The notes below the pieces were generated by a model. It was not told the origin of the DNA, ran no database searches, and worked only from the letters and a program-made list of their open reading frames with translations. Both the position numbers and the translations under genes were made by a program. From Pseudomonadota bacterium (GTDB lineage: Bacteria; Pseudomonadota; Gammaproteobacteria; Xanthomonadales; Xanthomonadaceae): a stretch of 8,812 nt of DNA. The DNA lies in the NCBI GenBank assembly GCA_023438325.1, contig JAEXRB010000355.1:1-8812 (forward strand). Reading direction: 5' to 3'. This document shows, in pieces, positions 1 through 7,184 of the stretch (positions within the stretch are counted from its first letter, which is position 1; the number at the start of each line of letters is the position of its first letter).

Positions 1-2322
1 GTCAACTTCCGCTACACGGCCGGTGGGTCGGGGAATGTCACGCTGACTTTCTCGACCGCGGGTTCGGCGGGCACCGCAACCACGACGGCGACCATTGCGG
101 TCAGCGGAACAGGTGACCAACGCCTCCAGATTTCTGCTACACGCACCGAGCTTCCGGTAAACGTACATGGCGTTCTCCCGTTCATGGGTTCGCCTTACAT
201 GTCTGAAGTCACCGTCACCGTGCGTGACGGCAATGGCCAGCCAGTCAACAAGGAAGACGGGATTCAGGTGTCGCTGAACCCGGTCGACAACACCGGCGGT
301 TTCAGTACGTTGGATGATCCGTCTACCGAATGTGACCTTGCCGAGGGGCTGGACGGATGCGAATTTTACATTCGCATGGGTCAGGCGCCGGTGGATGTGG
401 TAGCGGGCAAGGCGACCATCTTTGTTCACTCGCTCCAGGCAACCGGCACCACCACGCTGACCGTCACCACACAAGATGAGGTGACCAACCAGACGATCAC
501 TGCGACCAAGGTATTCACCATTGTTGCCGCAACTCCGCCGCTGCCAACGCAGTTGGCGCTGGATCTTGCCTCTGGTCCGATTTACGTCCAAGGCGCAGGT
601 GGCAACAGCAATGGCTTGCTCGACATCCACGTGCGTGATGCGCTGGGTCAGCCTGTGCCCGATCCAGTGGCGGCGAGTGCGGCTTACAACAACTATCGCC
701 TTGAAATTGTCGGAACCGGGTTGGAGACCGGCTCGGTTCCGGGCGTGGCGCGCTTGAATGGCGTCAATGCTGCCGGTGTCACGGTCAGCGGTTCACGTAT
801 CGATCTGCGTACCACCGCAGGCGTGGGTGCGGCGAATTTCATCGCGGGCAATCAAGTGGGTTCGTTCGTGATCCGTCTCACCGCTGATCGCGCGGACAAC
901 AACGTAGACAATGGCATCAGCGATCCGGTTTCGGTGGAGCGTTCGGTTGTCGTATCCGACGGCCGTTTGTTCGATCTGGAAATCACTCAGCCGGTCGTCA
1001 ACGCCCTGACGATCAATCCGGCTGGCGGTGACATCGAGGTCAATGATGATGGAATCGCCATCCCTCCGTCACCGGATGCAACCTACAGCATCACCGTGGC
1101 GGTGATCGCGACCGATCGCCTGGGCAATCCTGTGCTGCCGGGTACCCAGATCCGGTTTGGCTCGATCGATGAGCCGCAGGCGACCGGTGTGGGTGACTTC
1201 TACATTTCGGGTGGCAATGGTGATCCGCAGGAAGGCGGCACGCTGTTCACGGCGGCGGGTGGTCAATTCCTCAGCGCCGGCGGTGGCGTTGGTCCCGGAG
1301 ATACGCTCGTCGTGATGGGCGAGGAGGTCATCGGCAATCAGGACTTGGAAAGTGCCCGGATCGTGTCGCAGGTTCACAGCCAGACAAGTCTGAGCGTCGA
1401 TTACCGTTTCAACCATAACGACACCACCGGTCAGAGCGTGAATTACCAGGGCGTGCTGCCTTACATCATCGGCCGCTCGGCTGATGGCAACATCACCGCG
1501 ACGGCAGCCACCAACGATATGGGCGTGGCTGTCACCAAGATGAACTATCCGGTTTCCAAGCTGGGCAAGGTGGCCGTGATCTGGGCACAGGGTGATGGCC
1601 CGGTTGTCGCCGGACAGCCCAAGAAGGTCACGGATGTCGAGTTCGCATACTTCGCGGGTGTAGCCCCGGCCCGGATGGTGGTCAGCCCTTCGGTGCTGCC
1701 CGCCAATACCACTCAAGAAGTCAGCATTTGTTTGTATGACGCGCTGCGGGTGCCGATTGGCGGTGTGCCGATCAATTTCGCTTTCACCAGCTTGTCTGGC
1801 GTGGGGCGCGTGGACGGTGTTGCCAACAGCGGGAGTGTGTCGAACCCGACGGCATTCGGTACGGGTTGCACGACGGCTCAGGTACAGACCCAGTCGATGC
1901 TTGAATCGAGCGAGACAAAGCTGGTCTTCTCTGCAGCTGGCGCGAGTGGTGAAGTTACCTTCAGCTTCCAGCCATTGGTGCTTCAGGCGTTGCCGAGCGC
2001 ATTCGCAGGCGGCGGCGGCACAGTGAACCTGCGGTTGCTCAATGCCGCGGGCCAGCCGCAGCCTGGGTTCCAGATCGTTGGAAGCTGTTCGGGTGCAGGT
2101 GGTGCTTCGATTTCCATAGAGTCTGGTCCGGGAATCACCGATGCCAACGGCCGCACCACCGCATTAGTTTGGGCAACGGGTCTGGTCGCGTACTGCAACG
2201 ACTCGCCCGGTAGTGGCCAGTGCGTATTTTCCACAGCTGACGGCTCCGCGACAGCGACGGTTCAATTCCAAGGCGTGGATGGTGGTATTCCGCCAAGTCC
2301 CCCGGGGGGTTCTTGTCCGTAA
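1..2322 (+). CDS. Ig-like (Big-1/invasin-type) repeat protein, 5' truncated
   Basis: The frame is open from base 1 to the TAA at 2320-2322, giving 773 visible residues. The true start lies upstream, and the ATG at 184 is internal because repeat-like sequence precedes it. At least five beta-rich Ig-like modules can be seen. Each has a strand ending in a D-x-x-G-x-P-V-type turn, at about 211-246 (VTVRDGNGQPV), 619-657 (VRDALGQPV), 1090-1134 (ATDRLGNPV), 1720-1758 (LYDALRVPI) and 2023-2061 (LLNAAGQPQ). The third module is much longer than the others. Composition is rich in T, S, V, G and A, with eight cysteines, as expected for an exported protein. Big-1 families act in surface adhesion or as extracellular stalks, so a secreted or cell-surface role is inferred. 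No translocator barrel, LPXTG, PEP-CTERM or transmembrane anchor is seen at the C-terminus, which ends in a Pro/Gly stretch and Cys-Pro. The signal peptide and secretion route would be upstream. The Ig-like class is secure; the function is not. Confidence 0.85.
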   Translation, partial: VNFRYTAGGSGNVTLTFSTAGSAGTATTTATIAVSGTGDQRLQISATRTELPVNVHGVLPFMGSPYMSEVTVTVRDGNGQPVNKEDGIQVSLNPVDNTGGFSTLDDPSTECDLAEGLDGCEFYIRMGQAPVDVVAGKATIFVHSLQATGTTTLTVTTQDEVTNQTITATKVFTIVAATPPLPTQLALDLASGPIYVQGAGGNSNGLLDIHVRDALGQPVPDPVAASAAYNNYRLEIVGTGLETGSVPGVARLNGVNAAGVTVSGSRIDLRTTAGVGAANFIAGNQVGSFVIRLTADRADNNVDNGISDPVSVERSVVVSDGRLFDLEITQPVVNALTINPAGGDIEVNDDGIAIPPSPDATYSITVAVIATDRLGNPVLPGTQIRFGSIDEPQATGVGDFYISGGNGDPQEGGTLFTAAGGQFLSAGGGVGPGDTLVVMGEEVIGNQDLESARIVSQVHSQTSLSVDYRFNHNDTTGQSVNYQGVLPYIIGRSADGNITATAATNDMGVAVTKMNYPVSKLGKVAVIWAQGDGPVVAGQPKKVTDVEFAYFAGVAPARMVVSPSVLPANTTQEVSICLYDALRVPIGGVPINFAFTSLSGVGRVDGVANSGSVSNPTAFGTGCTTAQVQTQSMLESSETKLVFSAAGASGEVTFSFQPLVLQALPSAFAGGGGTVNLRLLNAAGQPQPGFQIVGSCSGAGGASISIESGPGITDANGRTTALVWATGLVAYCNDSPGSGQCVFSTADGSATATVQFQGVDGGIPPSPPGGSCP

Positions 2323-2344
2323 GGCAATTACGGAGGAGCGTTAC

Positions 2345-2376
2345 CAACGAGGGCCGTCAATTGACGGCCCTCGTTG
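2345..2376. terminator. Perfect 32-bp palindrome, probable terminator hairpin
   Basis: The half-site caacgagggccgtcaa at 2345-2360 is followed immediately by its exact reverse complement at 2361-2376. As RNA it can form a 14-bp GC-rich stem with an AAUU loop. It begins 22 bp after the stop of the Ig-like gene and ends 58 bp before the ATG of the next gene, so it fits a transcription end point. There is no run of T on either side, so it is not a textbook intrinsic terminator. It could instead be a 3'-end-stabilising hairpin or, less likely, a protein-binding operator. Confidence 0.6.
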
Positions 2377-2410
2377 CTTGATGACGGAAAGACCTTAATG
2401 ATGGGTGCGA

Positions 2411-2416
2411 TATGAT
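2411..2416 (+). promoter_or_regulatory. Possible -10 element for the cNMP-EAL gene
   Basis: TATGAT matches the sigma-70 -10 consensus at five of six positions and lies 18 bp before the ATG at 2435. No good -35 hexamer is found at 16-18 bp spacing (the bases there are close to AAAGAC). If the element is real, transcription would begin near 2423. This would leave only a short leader and would exclude the GTG at 2405 as start codon. The call is weak. Confidence 0.15.
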
Positions 2417-2434
2417 CTCCGGACATCAATCTTC

Positions 2435-3598
2435 ATGAGCCGCAGAATCCTTCGCGCCAGTGAAACGCTGTTCCATGAGCATGATCCAGGCCGATCCGCC
2501 TACCTGATCGAAAGCGGCATGATTCGCATCTTCGTAGGACAGGGTGACGGCGCATTGACGCTGGCCGATCTGGGGCCGGGTGATTTGGTCGGCGAGATGG
2601 CGATGATCGACGATGCGCCGCGCACGGCTACAGCGGTCGCGCTCGAAGATACGGTGCTGCTGGTCATCGACCGCGAGCATCTGGCCGAGCGCGTGGCGCA
2701 GACCGATCCTGTCGTGCGTGCCTTGCTGGGTGGGCAACTCAAGCGCTACAGGGCGATGTTGGCGACGATGCGCGGTTTGGATGTGCCGGAGGTCGCGGCA
2801 GATGCCGAGGATGTTCTTGCAATCGGCAAGATACGGCTCGAGTCGCAACTACGCGACGCATTGGCCGGGCGTCGCTTGGACATGCACCTCCAGCCGCTCC
2901 TTGAGGTTGCGGAGGATCGGGTGGCCGGCTACGAGGCGCTGGTGCGCTGGAACCATCCGGAGCGAGGTTCTGTTTCTCCGGCCGAGTTCATCACCCTGGC
3001 GGAAGAAACCTCGCTGATCGTGCCGGTGGGCGAGTACATGCTGGAACAGGCGATCCATGCGCTGGTGGCGATGCGCCAGCGTGGCATCGAGCCATTGCCA
3101 TTCATTTCGATCAACGTCTCGCCGCGGCAGCTGCGTGAAGCCGGCCTGATTCAGGCGCTGCTGGACCGGCTTCGCGTGGCAGGGCTTTCAACCCATGCAG
3201 TGAAGCTGGAAATCACCGAAAGTCAGGTGTTCGATTACCGGCAGGTGGCCGACGTGCTTGCCGCTTGCCGCGAGGCTGGCATCCGTGTGGCGTTGGATGA
3301 CTTCGGCACCGGTTTTTCCAATCTCAGCCATCTGAACGAGTTGCGTTTTGATACGGTGAAAGTCGATCAGTCATTCGTGCGTGGCATCGATGGCTCGGGG
3401 CGAGGTCTGGCGATGCTGGAGGCCATCGTGTCGCTGGTGCGCGCCATTGGCGCCGATGCACTGGTCGAAGGTATTGAAACACCGGCGCAGCTGGATGCGT
3501 TGCGGCATCTGGGCGTGCGCTACGCGCAGGGGTATTTGATCGGTAAACCGCTTCCGCTGGCACAGGTGCTGGAAGGTGGCGAAGCGCACGCAAGATAG
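2435..3598 (+). CDS. Cyclic-nucleotide-binding domain / EAL-domain c-di-GMP phosphodiesterase
   Basis: The protein has 387 residues from ATG 2435. An in-frame GTG at 2405 would add ten residues (MRYDLRTSIF) with no domain content, and neither start has a strong ribosome binding site. Residues 5-105 are a cNMP-binding fold: lead strands RILRASETLF and YLIESGMIRIF, and a phosphate-binding cassette GEMAMIDDAPRTATA with Glu54 and Arg63. A short linker leads to the EAL domain at about 135-380. Visible EAL motifs are EALVRW (167-169 EAL), INVSP with Asn227, EITES with Glu259, DDFGTG with Asp288/Asp289, VKVD with Lys309, EGIET with Glu345/Glu348, and QGYLIGKP with Gln365. All residues normally needed for metal binding and hydrolysis are present, so active cleavage of c-di-GMP to pGpG is expected. 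There is no GGDEF domain, transmembrane segment or DNA-binding helix, so it is probably a soluble cytoplasmic enzyme. The sensory domain may bind cAMP, cGMP or c-di-GMP; sequence alone does not decide. It stands alone between a terminator-like palindrome and the next operon. Confidence 0.93.
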   Translation: MSRRILRASETLFHEHDPGRSAYLIESGMIRIFVGQGDGALTLADLGPGDLVGEMAMIDDAPRTATAVALEDTVLLVIDREHLAERVAQTDPVVRALLGGQLKRYRAMLATMRGLDVPEVAADAEDVLAIGKIRLESQLRDALAGRRLDMHLQPLLEVAEDRVAGYEALVRWNHPERGSVSPAEFITLAEETSLIVPVGEYMLEQAIHALVAMRQRGIEPLPFISINVSPRQLREAGLIQALLDRLRVAGLSTHAVKLEITESQVFDYRQVADVLAACREAGIRVALDDFGTGFSNLSHLNELRFDTVKVDQSFVRGIDGSGRGLAMLEAIVSLVRAIGADALVEGIETPAQLDALRHLGVRYAQGYLIGKPLPLAQVLEGGEAHAR

Positions 3599-3691
3599 TG
3601 CGCGGCCATCTTGTGGCGGAAGCATCGCGGGGCATGACCTCAGACACGCGCCATGCTCGCGGCAGGCCATTCACCATGTGGTCGTAGAATT

Positions 3692-3718
3692 GGAACCTTC
3701 GTCATCCGGCGCAGGTCC
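3692..3718 (+). promoter_or_regulatory. Possible ECF-type promoter upstream of the moxR operon
   Basis: In the 164-bp gap before moxR, GGAACC at 3692-3697 is followed 17 bp later by GTCC at 3715-3718. This resembles the GGAAC / GTC pattern of ECF (sigma-E-like) promoters and would place a start about 35-40 bp before the moxR ATG. A TAGAAT at 3685-3690 looks like a -10 hexamer but has no convincing -35. The gap holds no gene or strong hairpin. This is pattern matching only. Confidence 0.2.
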
Positions 3719-3762
3719 AATCCTGTCCGAACTTCCCTCTTATTCCGACTACGGGCCCTCGC

Positions 3763-4764
3763 ATGGATGGTCACACCGAACGCGCCGATGCGGCGCAGCT
3801 GCAATCGGCCTTCGCGCAGTTGCGCGAGCATCTCTCCGACCGCGTGATCGGACAGCCTGCACTGGTCGAACGCCTCCTGATCGCGCTGCTGGCCGATGGG
3901 CATCTTCTGGTCGAAGGTGCGCCCGGGCTTGCCAAGACCACCGCCATCAAAGAACTGGCTGCGCGTATCGAGGCCGATTTCCATCGCATCCAGTTCACTC
4001 CCGATTTGCTGCCCTCCGACCTTACCGGCACCGATATCTACCGCCCGCAGGAAGGGCGCTTCGAGTTTCAGCCCGGCCCGATTTTCCACAACCTGTTGCT
4101 GGCCGATGAGATCAACCGCGCACCAGCCAAGGTGCAGTCGGCGCTGCTGGAGGCCATGGGTGAGCGTCAAATCACCGTCGGGCGCGTGACGTATCCGCTG
4201 CCGCCGTTGTTTTTGGTGATGGCCACCCAAAATCCCATCGAGCAGGAAGGAACCTATCCTCTGCCCGAGGCCCAGCTTGATCGGTTCCTGATGCATGTTC
4301 GCATCGGGTACCCGGAAGCCGATGCGGAAATGCGCATCCTGGATCTGGCGCGTGCCAAGGCGCGGGCCGATATTCAAGGCGGCGATGCCGTTGCGCCCGT
4401 TCGCATTTCCGCCGAAGCCATTTTCGCTGCACGCCGCGCCGTGCTCGATTTGCACATGTCCAAGGAGGTGGAGCGTTATCTGGTGGAAGTCGTGCTCGCC
4501 ACGCGCGATGCCTCCGGTTATGACGCCGATTTGGGTCGCCGAATCGCGTTCGGTGCGAGCCCGCGCGGCACCATCGCGCTGGAGCGCTGTGCGCGTGCAC
4601 ATGCGTGGCTGGCCGGGCGCGATTACGTCGCGCCGCAGGACATCCATGCCGTGGCGCTCGATGTGTTGCGTCATCGCGTGCTGCTTTCGTTCGAGGCCGA
4701 AGCCGATGGCGCGAACAGCGATGATGTGGTGAGCGCCTTGCTCGACCGCATTCCGGTGCCCTGA
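3763..4764 (+). CDS. moxR: MoxR-family AAA+ ATPase
   Basis: This 333-residue protein has the usual length of the MoxR family (AAA_3 plus AAA lid). Motifs in order: Walker A GAPGLAKT (52-59, Lys58), Walker B LLLADEINR (Asp115, Glu116), sensor 1 ATQNP (Asn157), the arginine-finger region QLDRF (Arg174), and sensor 2 GASPRGT (Arg268). All catalytic residues are present, so it should bind and hydrolyse ATP as a cytoplasmic hexamer. MoxR ATPases act as chaperones for VWA-domain partners in assembly or metal insertion of protein complexes, and three VWA-type genes follow. ATG 3763 is the only plausible start: reading upstream in frame there is no ATG, GTG or TTG before the TAG at 3685. There is no clear Shine-Dalgarno sequence, so translation may be weak or leaderless-like. 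It is the first gene of the operon, 164 bp after the EAL gene and 11 bp before the DUF58 gene. The substrate is unknown. Confidence 0.95.
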   Translation: MDGHTERADAAQLQSAFAQLREHLSDRVIGQPALVERLLIALLADGHLLVEGAPGLAKTTAIKELAARIEADFHRIQFTPDLLPSDLTGTDIYRPQEGRFEFQPGPIFHNLLLADEINRAPAKVQSALLEAMGERQITVGRVTYPLPPLFLVMATQNPIEQEGTYPLPEAQLDRFLMHVRIGYPEADAEMRILDLARAKARADIQGGDAVAPVRISAEAIFAARRAVLDLHMSKEVERYLVEVVLATRDASGYDADLGRRIAFGASPRGTIALERCARAHAWLAGRDYVAPQDIHAVALDVLRHRVLLSFEAEADGANSDDVVSALLDRIPVP

Positions 4765-4775
4765 GTCGATAGTCG

Positions 4776-5729
4776 ATGCACGAGGCAGCCATTCCCGGTG
4801 TGCGGTTCGACCTGCGTGAGTTGGTTTCGCTGCGCGGGCAGGTCACGCGTCTGGCGAGGCTGGCGCAGCGTCGCAGTGCCGATACGCTGTCCGGCGCCAA
4901 TCATTCGCCCTTCCGCGGGCGTGGCATGGAATACGCCGAGTCGCGCCCGTATGCGCCGGGCGATGACGTGCGGCATATCGACTGGCGTGTTACCGCGCGC
5001 AGCGGGCGTACCCACACCAAACTCTTTCAGCCCGAACGCGAACGCACCACGGCCGTGGTCTACGACCGCGCACCGGCGATGGCGTTCGGGACGCGCGCCT
5101 GTTTCAAATCGGTGCAGGCAGCGCGACTGGCCGCGCTGATGCTCTGGCTGGCCGCGCAGGAAGGGCATCGCGTGGCAGCGGCGGGATGTGGTGAAGCCAT
5201 CGAGCTGATGCCACCACTCGGTGGCCGGCGCGGCGTGTTGCGTGCGCTTGATGCCTTGACGCGCTGGCAGCCGATGCTCGGAACGCAGGAAAGCGGCAGC
5301 GAAGCGACGAACGTCGCGCGTGCGCTGGATGCATTGCGCCGCGTGCTGCGGCCCGGCAGCCAGATCCTGCTGCTGCTGGATCCGCGCAGTGTCGATGCGC
5401 AGGTGTCCTCGGCGTTGGCGCGGCTGCGGGCACACCATGATCTGGCGGCTTGCCTGATCGTTGATCCGATCGAGCAGGCAGCACCGCCGCCGGATGACTA
5501 TCGCATCGGCGATGGCGTTCATATCGGGCACCTGCATCTGGAAACACGCGAAGCACGGCGACGCTGGCGCGAGCATTTTGCCTTGCTGCACGGTGAAGCC
5601 GACACACAGTTGCGTCGTGCCGGTGCGCGCGTGGCGCAGGTGGCCACCGATGTCGATGCGGTCGATGCGCTTGGCGCTTTGCTGCGCGGCGAGTCTTCCA
5701 TCCGATCCCGCGACGAGGCCGTGGCATGA
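4776..5729 (+). CDS. DUF58 domain-containing protein (VWA-like MoxR partner)
   Basis: The protein has 317 residues. The DUF58 signature is clear at residues 47-90: FRGRGMEYAESRPYAPGDD, then VRHIDWRVTARSG and a KLFQPERER strand. A VWA-like Rossmann fold follows, with VVYDRAPAMAFGTRACFKS at 94-112, a LLLLDPRS strand near 198-205 and an Asp at 230. The MIDAS-like motif reads D97-R-A99-P-A101, so both serines of the usual D-x-S-x-S are alanine. Metal binding by the standard mode is therefore doubtful. There is no signal peptide or transmembrane segment, so it is probably cytoplasmic, where it could bridge MoxR to the membrane proteins encoded downstream. DUF58 genes directly after moxR are a well-known arrangement, but the biochemical role is not established. 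The gene starts 11 bp after moxR with no strong ribosome binding site, and its end overlaps the next start as ATGA. Confidence 0.93.
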   Translation: MHEAAIPGVRFDLRELVSLRGQVTRLARLAQRRSADTLSGANHSPFRGRGMEYAESRPYAPGDDVRHIDWRVTARSGRTHTKLFQPERERTTAVVYDRAPAMAFGTRACFKSVQAARLAALMLWLAAQEGHRVAAAGCGEAIELMPPLGGRRGVLRALDALTRWQPMLGTQESGSEATNVARALDALRRVLRPGSQILLLLDPRSVDAQVSSALARLRAHHDLAACLIVDPIEQAAPPPDDYRIGDGVHIGHLHLETREARRRWREHFALLHGEADTQLRRAGARVAQVATDVDAVDALGALLRGESSIRSRDEAVA

Positions 5730-6205
5730 CAGCCGCCGGCCCGCAACTGGCCGACATCCATCTGCCGTCTGCGCCGACATGGTGGCCGCCGGCGCCGGGC
5801 TGGTGGCTGCTGGCTGTCTTGCTGATCGCCCTGCTCGTCGTGCTGGTGTGGTGGCTGCGCCGTCGTGCGCAACGCCTGCGGTTGCGCTGGATGTTGCGCA
5901 CCGAGTTCGAAACGGCGCTCGCGCTCACCGCCGCACCGGGCGATGAGGCGCGTCAGGTTGCCGCACTTTCCACTTTGCTGCGTCGCGCTGCGCTGCGTTT
6001 TGCGCCATGTGCGGCCACGCTGCAGGACGAAGCATGGCTGCGTTTTCTGGATGGCGACGATCCCGCCAAGCCCTTTTCCGAAGGCGCGGGCCGTCTGCTT
6101 CTGGATGGACCTTATCGGCGTGATGTCGACGCCGATAAGGCACGCGCACTGGCAGCAGTCGTAGGCCCACGCCTGATCGCCTTTGTCGGAGCGCGCCATG
6201 CTTGA
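5726..6205 (+). CDS. DUF4381 single-pass membrane protein
   Basis: The protein has 159 residues and begins with the family hallmark: LADIHLPSAPTWWPPAPGWW at 8-27. One transmembrane helix follows at about 26-44 (LLAVLLIALLVVLVWWL), then a strongly basic RRRAQRLRLR stretch. By the positive-inside rule the N-terminus is periplasmic and the remaining helical part (about 50-159) is cytoplasmic. DUF4381 proteins occur between DUF58 and BatA-type genes in MoxR/Bat operons. A role in linking the cytoplasmic MoxR-DUF58 part to the membrane VWA proteins is inference. The start ATG is preceded by GAGG at 5715-5718 (7-base spacing) and overlaps the DUF58 stop by 4 bp; the end overlaps the next gene by 8 bp. 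Confidence 0.9.
   Translation: MTAAGPQLADIHLPSAPTWWPPAPGWWLLAVLLIALLVVLVWWLRRRAQRLRLRWMLRTEFETALALTAAPGDEARQVAALSTLLRRAALRFAPCAATLQDEAWLRFLDGDDPAKPFSEGAGRLLLDGPYRRDVDADKARALAAVVGPRLIAFVGARHA
6188..6191 (+). promoter_or_regulatory. Ribosome binding site that fixes the batA-like start
   Basis: GGAG lies six bases before ATG 6198. It supports this ATG over the in-frame TTG at 6183, which would only add MSERA and would lie upstream of this site. The site lies inside the end of the DUF4381 gene, so translation is likely coupled. Confidence 0.6.
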
Positions 6206-7184
6206 GTTCGCCTGGCCTTGGGCATTTGCTGCCCTGCTGTTGCCGGCGTTGGCATGGCGCTGGCTGCCACGTGCCGGTCATGGCGGTGGCGTCGCGTTGC
6301 GGGTGCCGTTCTATGCGGAATTGGTCGGCTTGTCCGGGCACGCATCGAGCCCTGGCTTGCGTGCAGGCCTGTGGTTGCCGCTACTGGCTTACCTGCTGCT
6401 GTGCACGGCGGCGGCGAAGCCGCAATGGGTGGGCGACCCGGAAGCACCGCCACAAAGCGGGCGCGACTTGATGTTGGCCGTGGACGTGTCCGGCAGCATG
6501 GCGGCCGAGGACATGAGCGTGGCCGGGCGGCGCGTGGATCGCCTGCAGGCGGTCAAGATCGTGGTCGGGGATTTTCTCGAACGACGTGCCGGTGACCGGC
6601 TCGGGCTGATCCTGTTCGGCCAGCAGGCGTATCAGATCACGCCCTTGACCTTCGATCGGCACAGCGTGCGGCATCAACTGGATACCAGCGCCGTCGGCTT
6701 GGCCGGGCGCGAAACCGCCATCGGCGATGCCATCGGCCTGGCGGTGAAACGTCTGCGCGAGCGTCCGGCGCAGCAGCGCGTGCTGATTCTCCTGACCGAT
6801 GGCGTCAACACCACTGGCGCGCTGCAACCTTTGCAGGCTGCCGAACTGGCACAGACGCATCAGGTGCGGGTCTATACCGTGGCATTCGGCTCCGATGGAC
6901 AGCGCGGCCCGTTCGGCATGACCTTGCCGTCGGCTGAAATCGACGAAGCCACGCTGGGCAAGATCGCCGATGCCACTGGGGGACGTTTCTTCCGCGCCCG
7001 CAATACCGCCGAGCTGGCCGGCATCTATGCCGAACTGGATCGACTCGAACCCATCGAACAGGCCGGTGAACGCATCCGTCCGCGCCAGGAGTTGTTCGTG
7101 TATCCGGCCGCTGCCGCACTGGCATTGGTGCTGCTGGCGCTTGCACTGCAACCGTTGGCCGTGCGCGCGAGGAGCGGTGCATGA
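6198..7184 (+). CDS. batA: BatA-like VWA-domain membrane protein
   Basis: The protein has 328 residues from ATG 6198. Two N-terminal transmembrane helices (about 5-22 and 57-72) are separated by a loop with basic residues. A von Willebrand factor A domain spans 90-285, and a last helix lies at about 301-322 with a basic tail (AVRARSGA). The MIDAS is complete: D96-V-S98-G-S100, Thr173 in GRETAIGDA and Asp201 in LLTDG. A divalent metal and a ligand carboxylate can therefore be bound. Positive-inside reading puts the VWA domain in the periplasm, anchored at both ends. BatA proteins belong to the Bacteroides aerotolerance (Bat) group and work with MoxR, but their exact substrate is not known. It overlaps the DUF4381 gene by 8 bp and the next gene by 4 bp (ATGA). 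Family placement is firm; the link to oxygen tolerance comes from homologues only. Confidence 0.92.
   Translation: MLEFAWPWAFAALLLPALAWRWLPRAGHGGGVALRVPFYAELVGLSGHASSPGLRAGLWLPLLAYLLLCTAAAKPQWVGDPEAPPQSGRDLMLAVDVSGSMAAEDMSVAGRRVDRLQAVKIVVGDFLERRAGDRLGLILFGQQAYQITPLTFDRHSVRHQLDTSAVGLAGRETAIGDAIGLAVKRLRERPAQQRVLILLTDGVNTTGALQPLQAAELAQTHQVRVYTVAFGSDGQRGPFGMTLPSAEIDEATLGKIADATGGRFFRARNTAELAGIYAELDRLEPIEQAGERIRPRQELFVYPAAAALALVLLALALQPLAVRARSGA

Noticed and set aside
2299..2309. GC-only inverted repeat (CCCCC/GGGGG) near the stop of the Ig-like gene
   Set aside because: It encodes the Pro-Pro-Gly-Gly stretch and is too short, with no loop, to support a regulatory claim.
2332..2338. GGAGGAG, a strong Shine-Dalgarno-like sequence after the Ig-like gene
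   Set aside because: No ATG, GTG or TTG lies at suitable spacing downstream, since the palindrome begins within ten bases; it is probably chance.
3640..4674. A 344-codon open frame on the - strand opposite moxR
   Set aside because: The + strand encodes a full MoxR ATPase with all motifs; the antisense translation shows no domain.
4764..4777. Tandem AGTCGAT repeat at the moxR/DUF58 junction
   Set aside because: Two seven-base copies in an 11-bp gap; too short to be more than chance.
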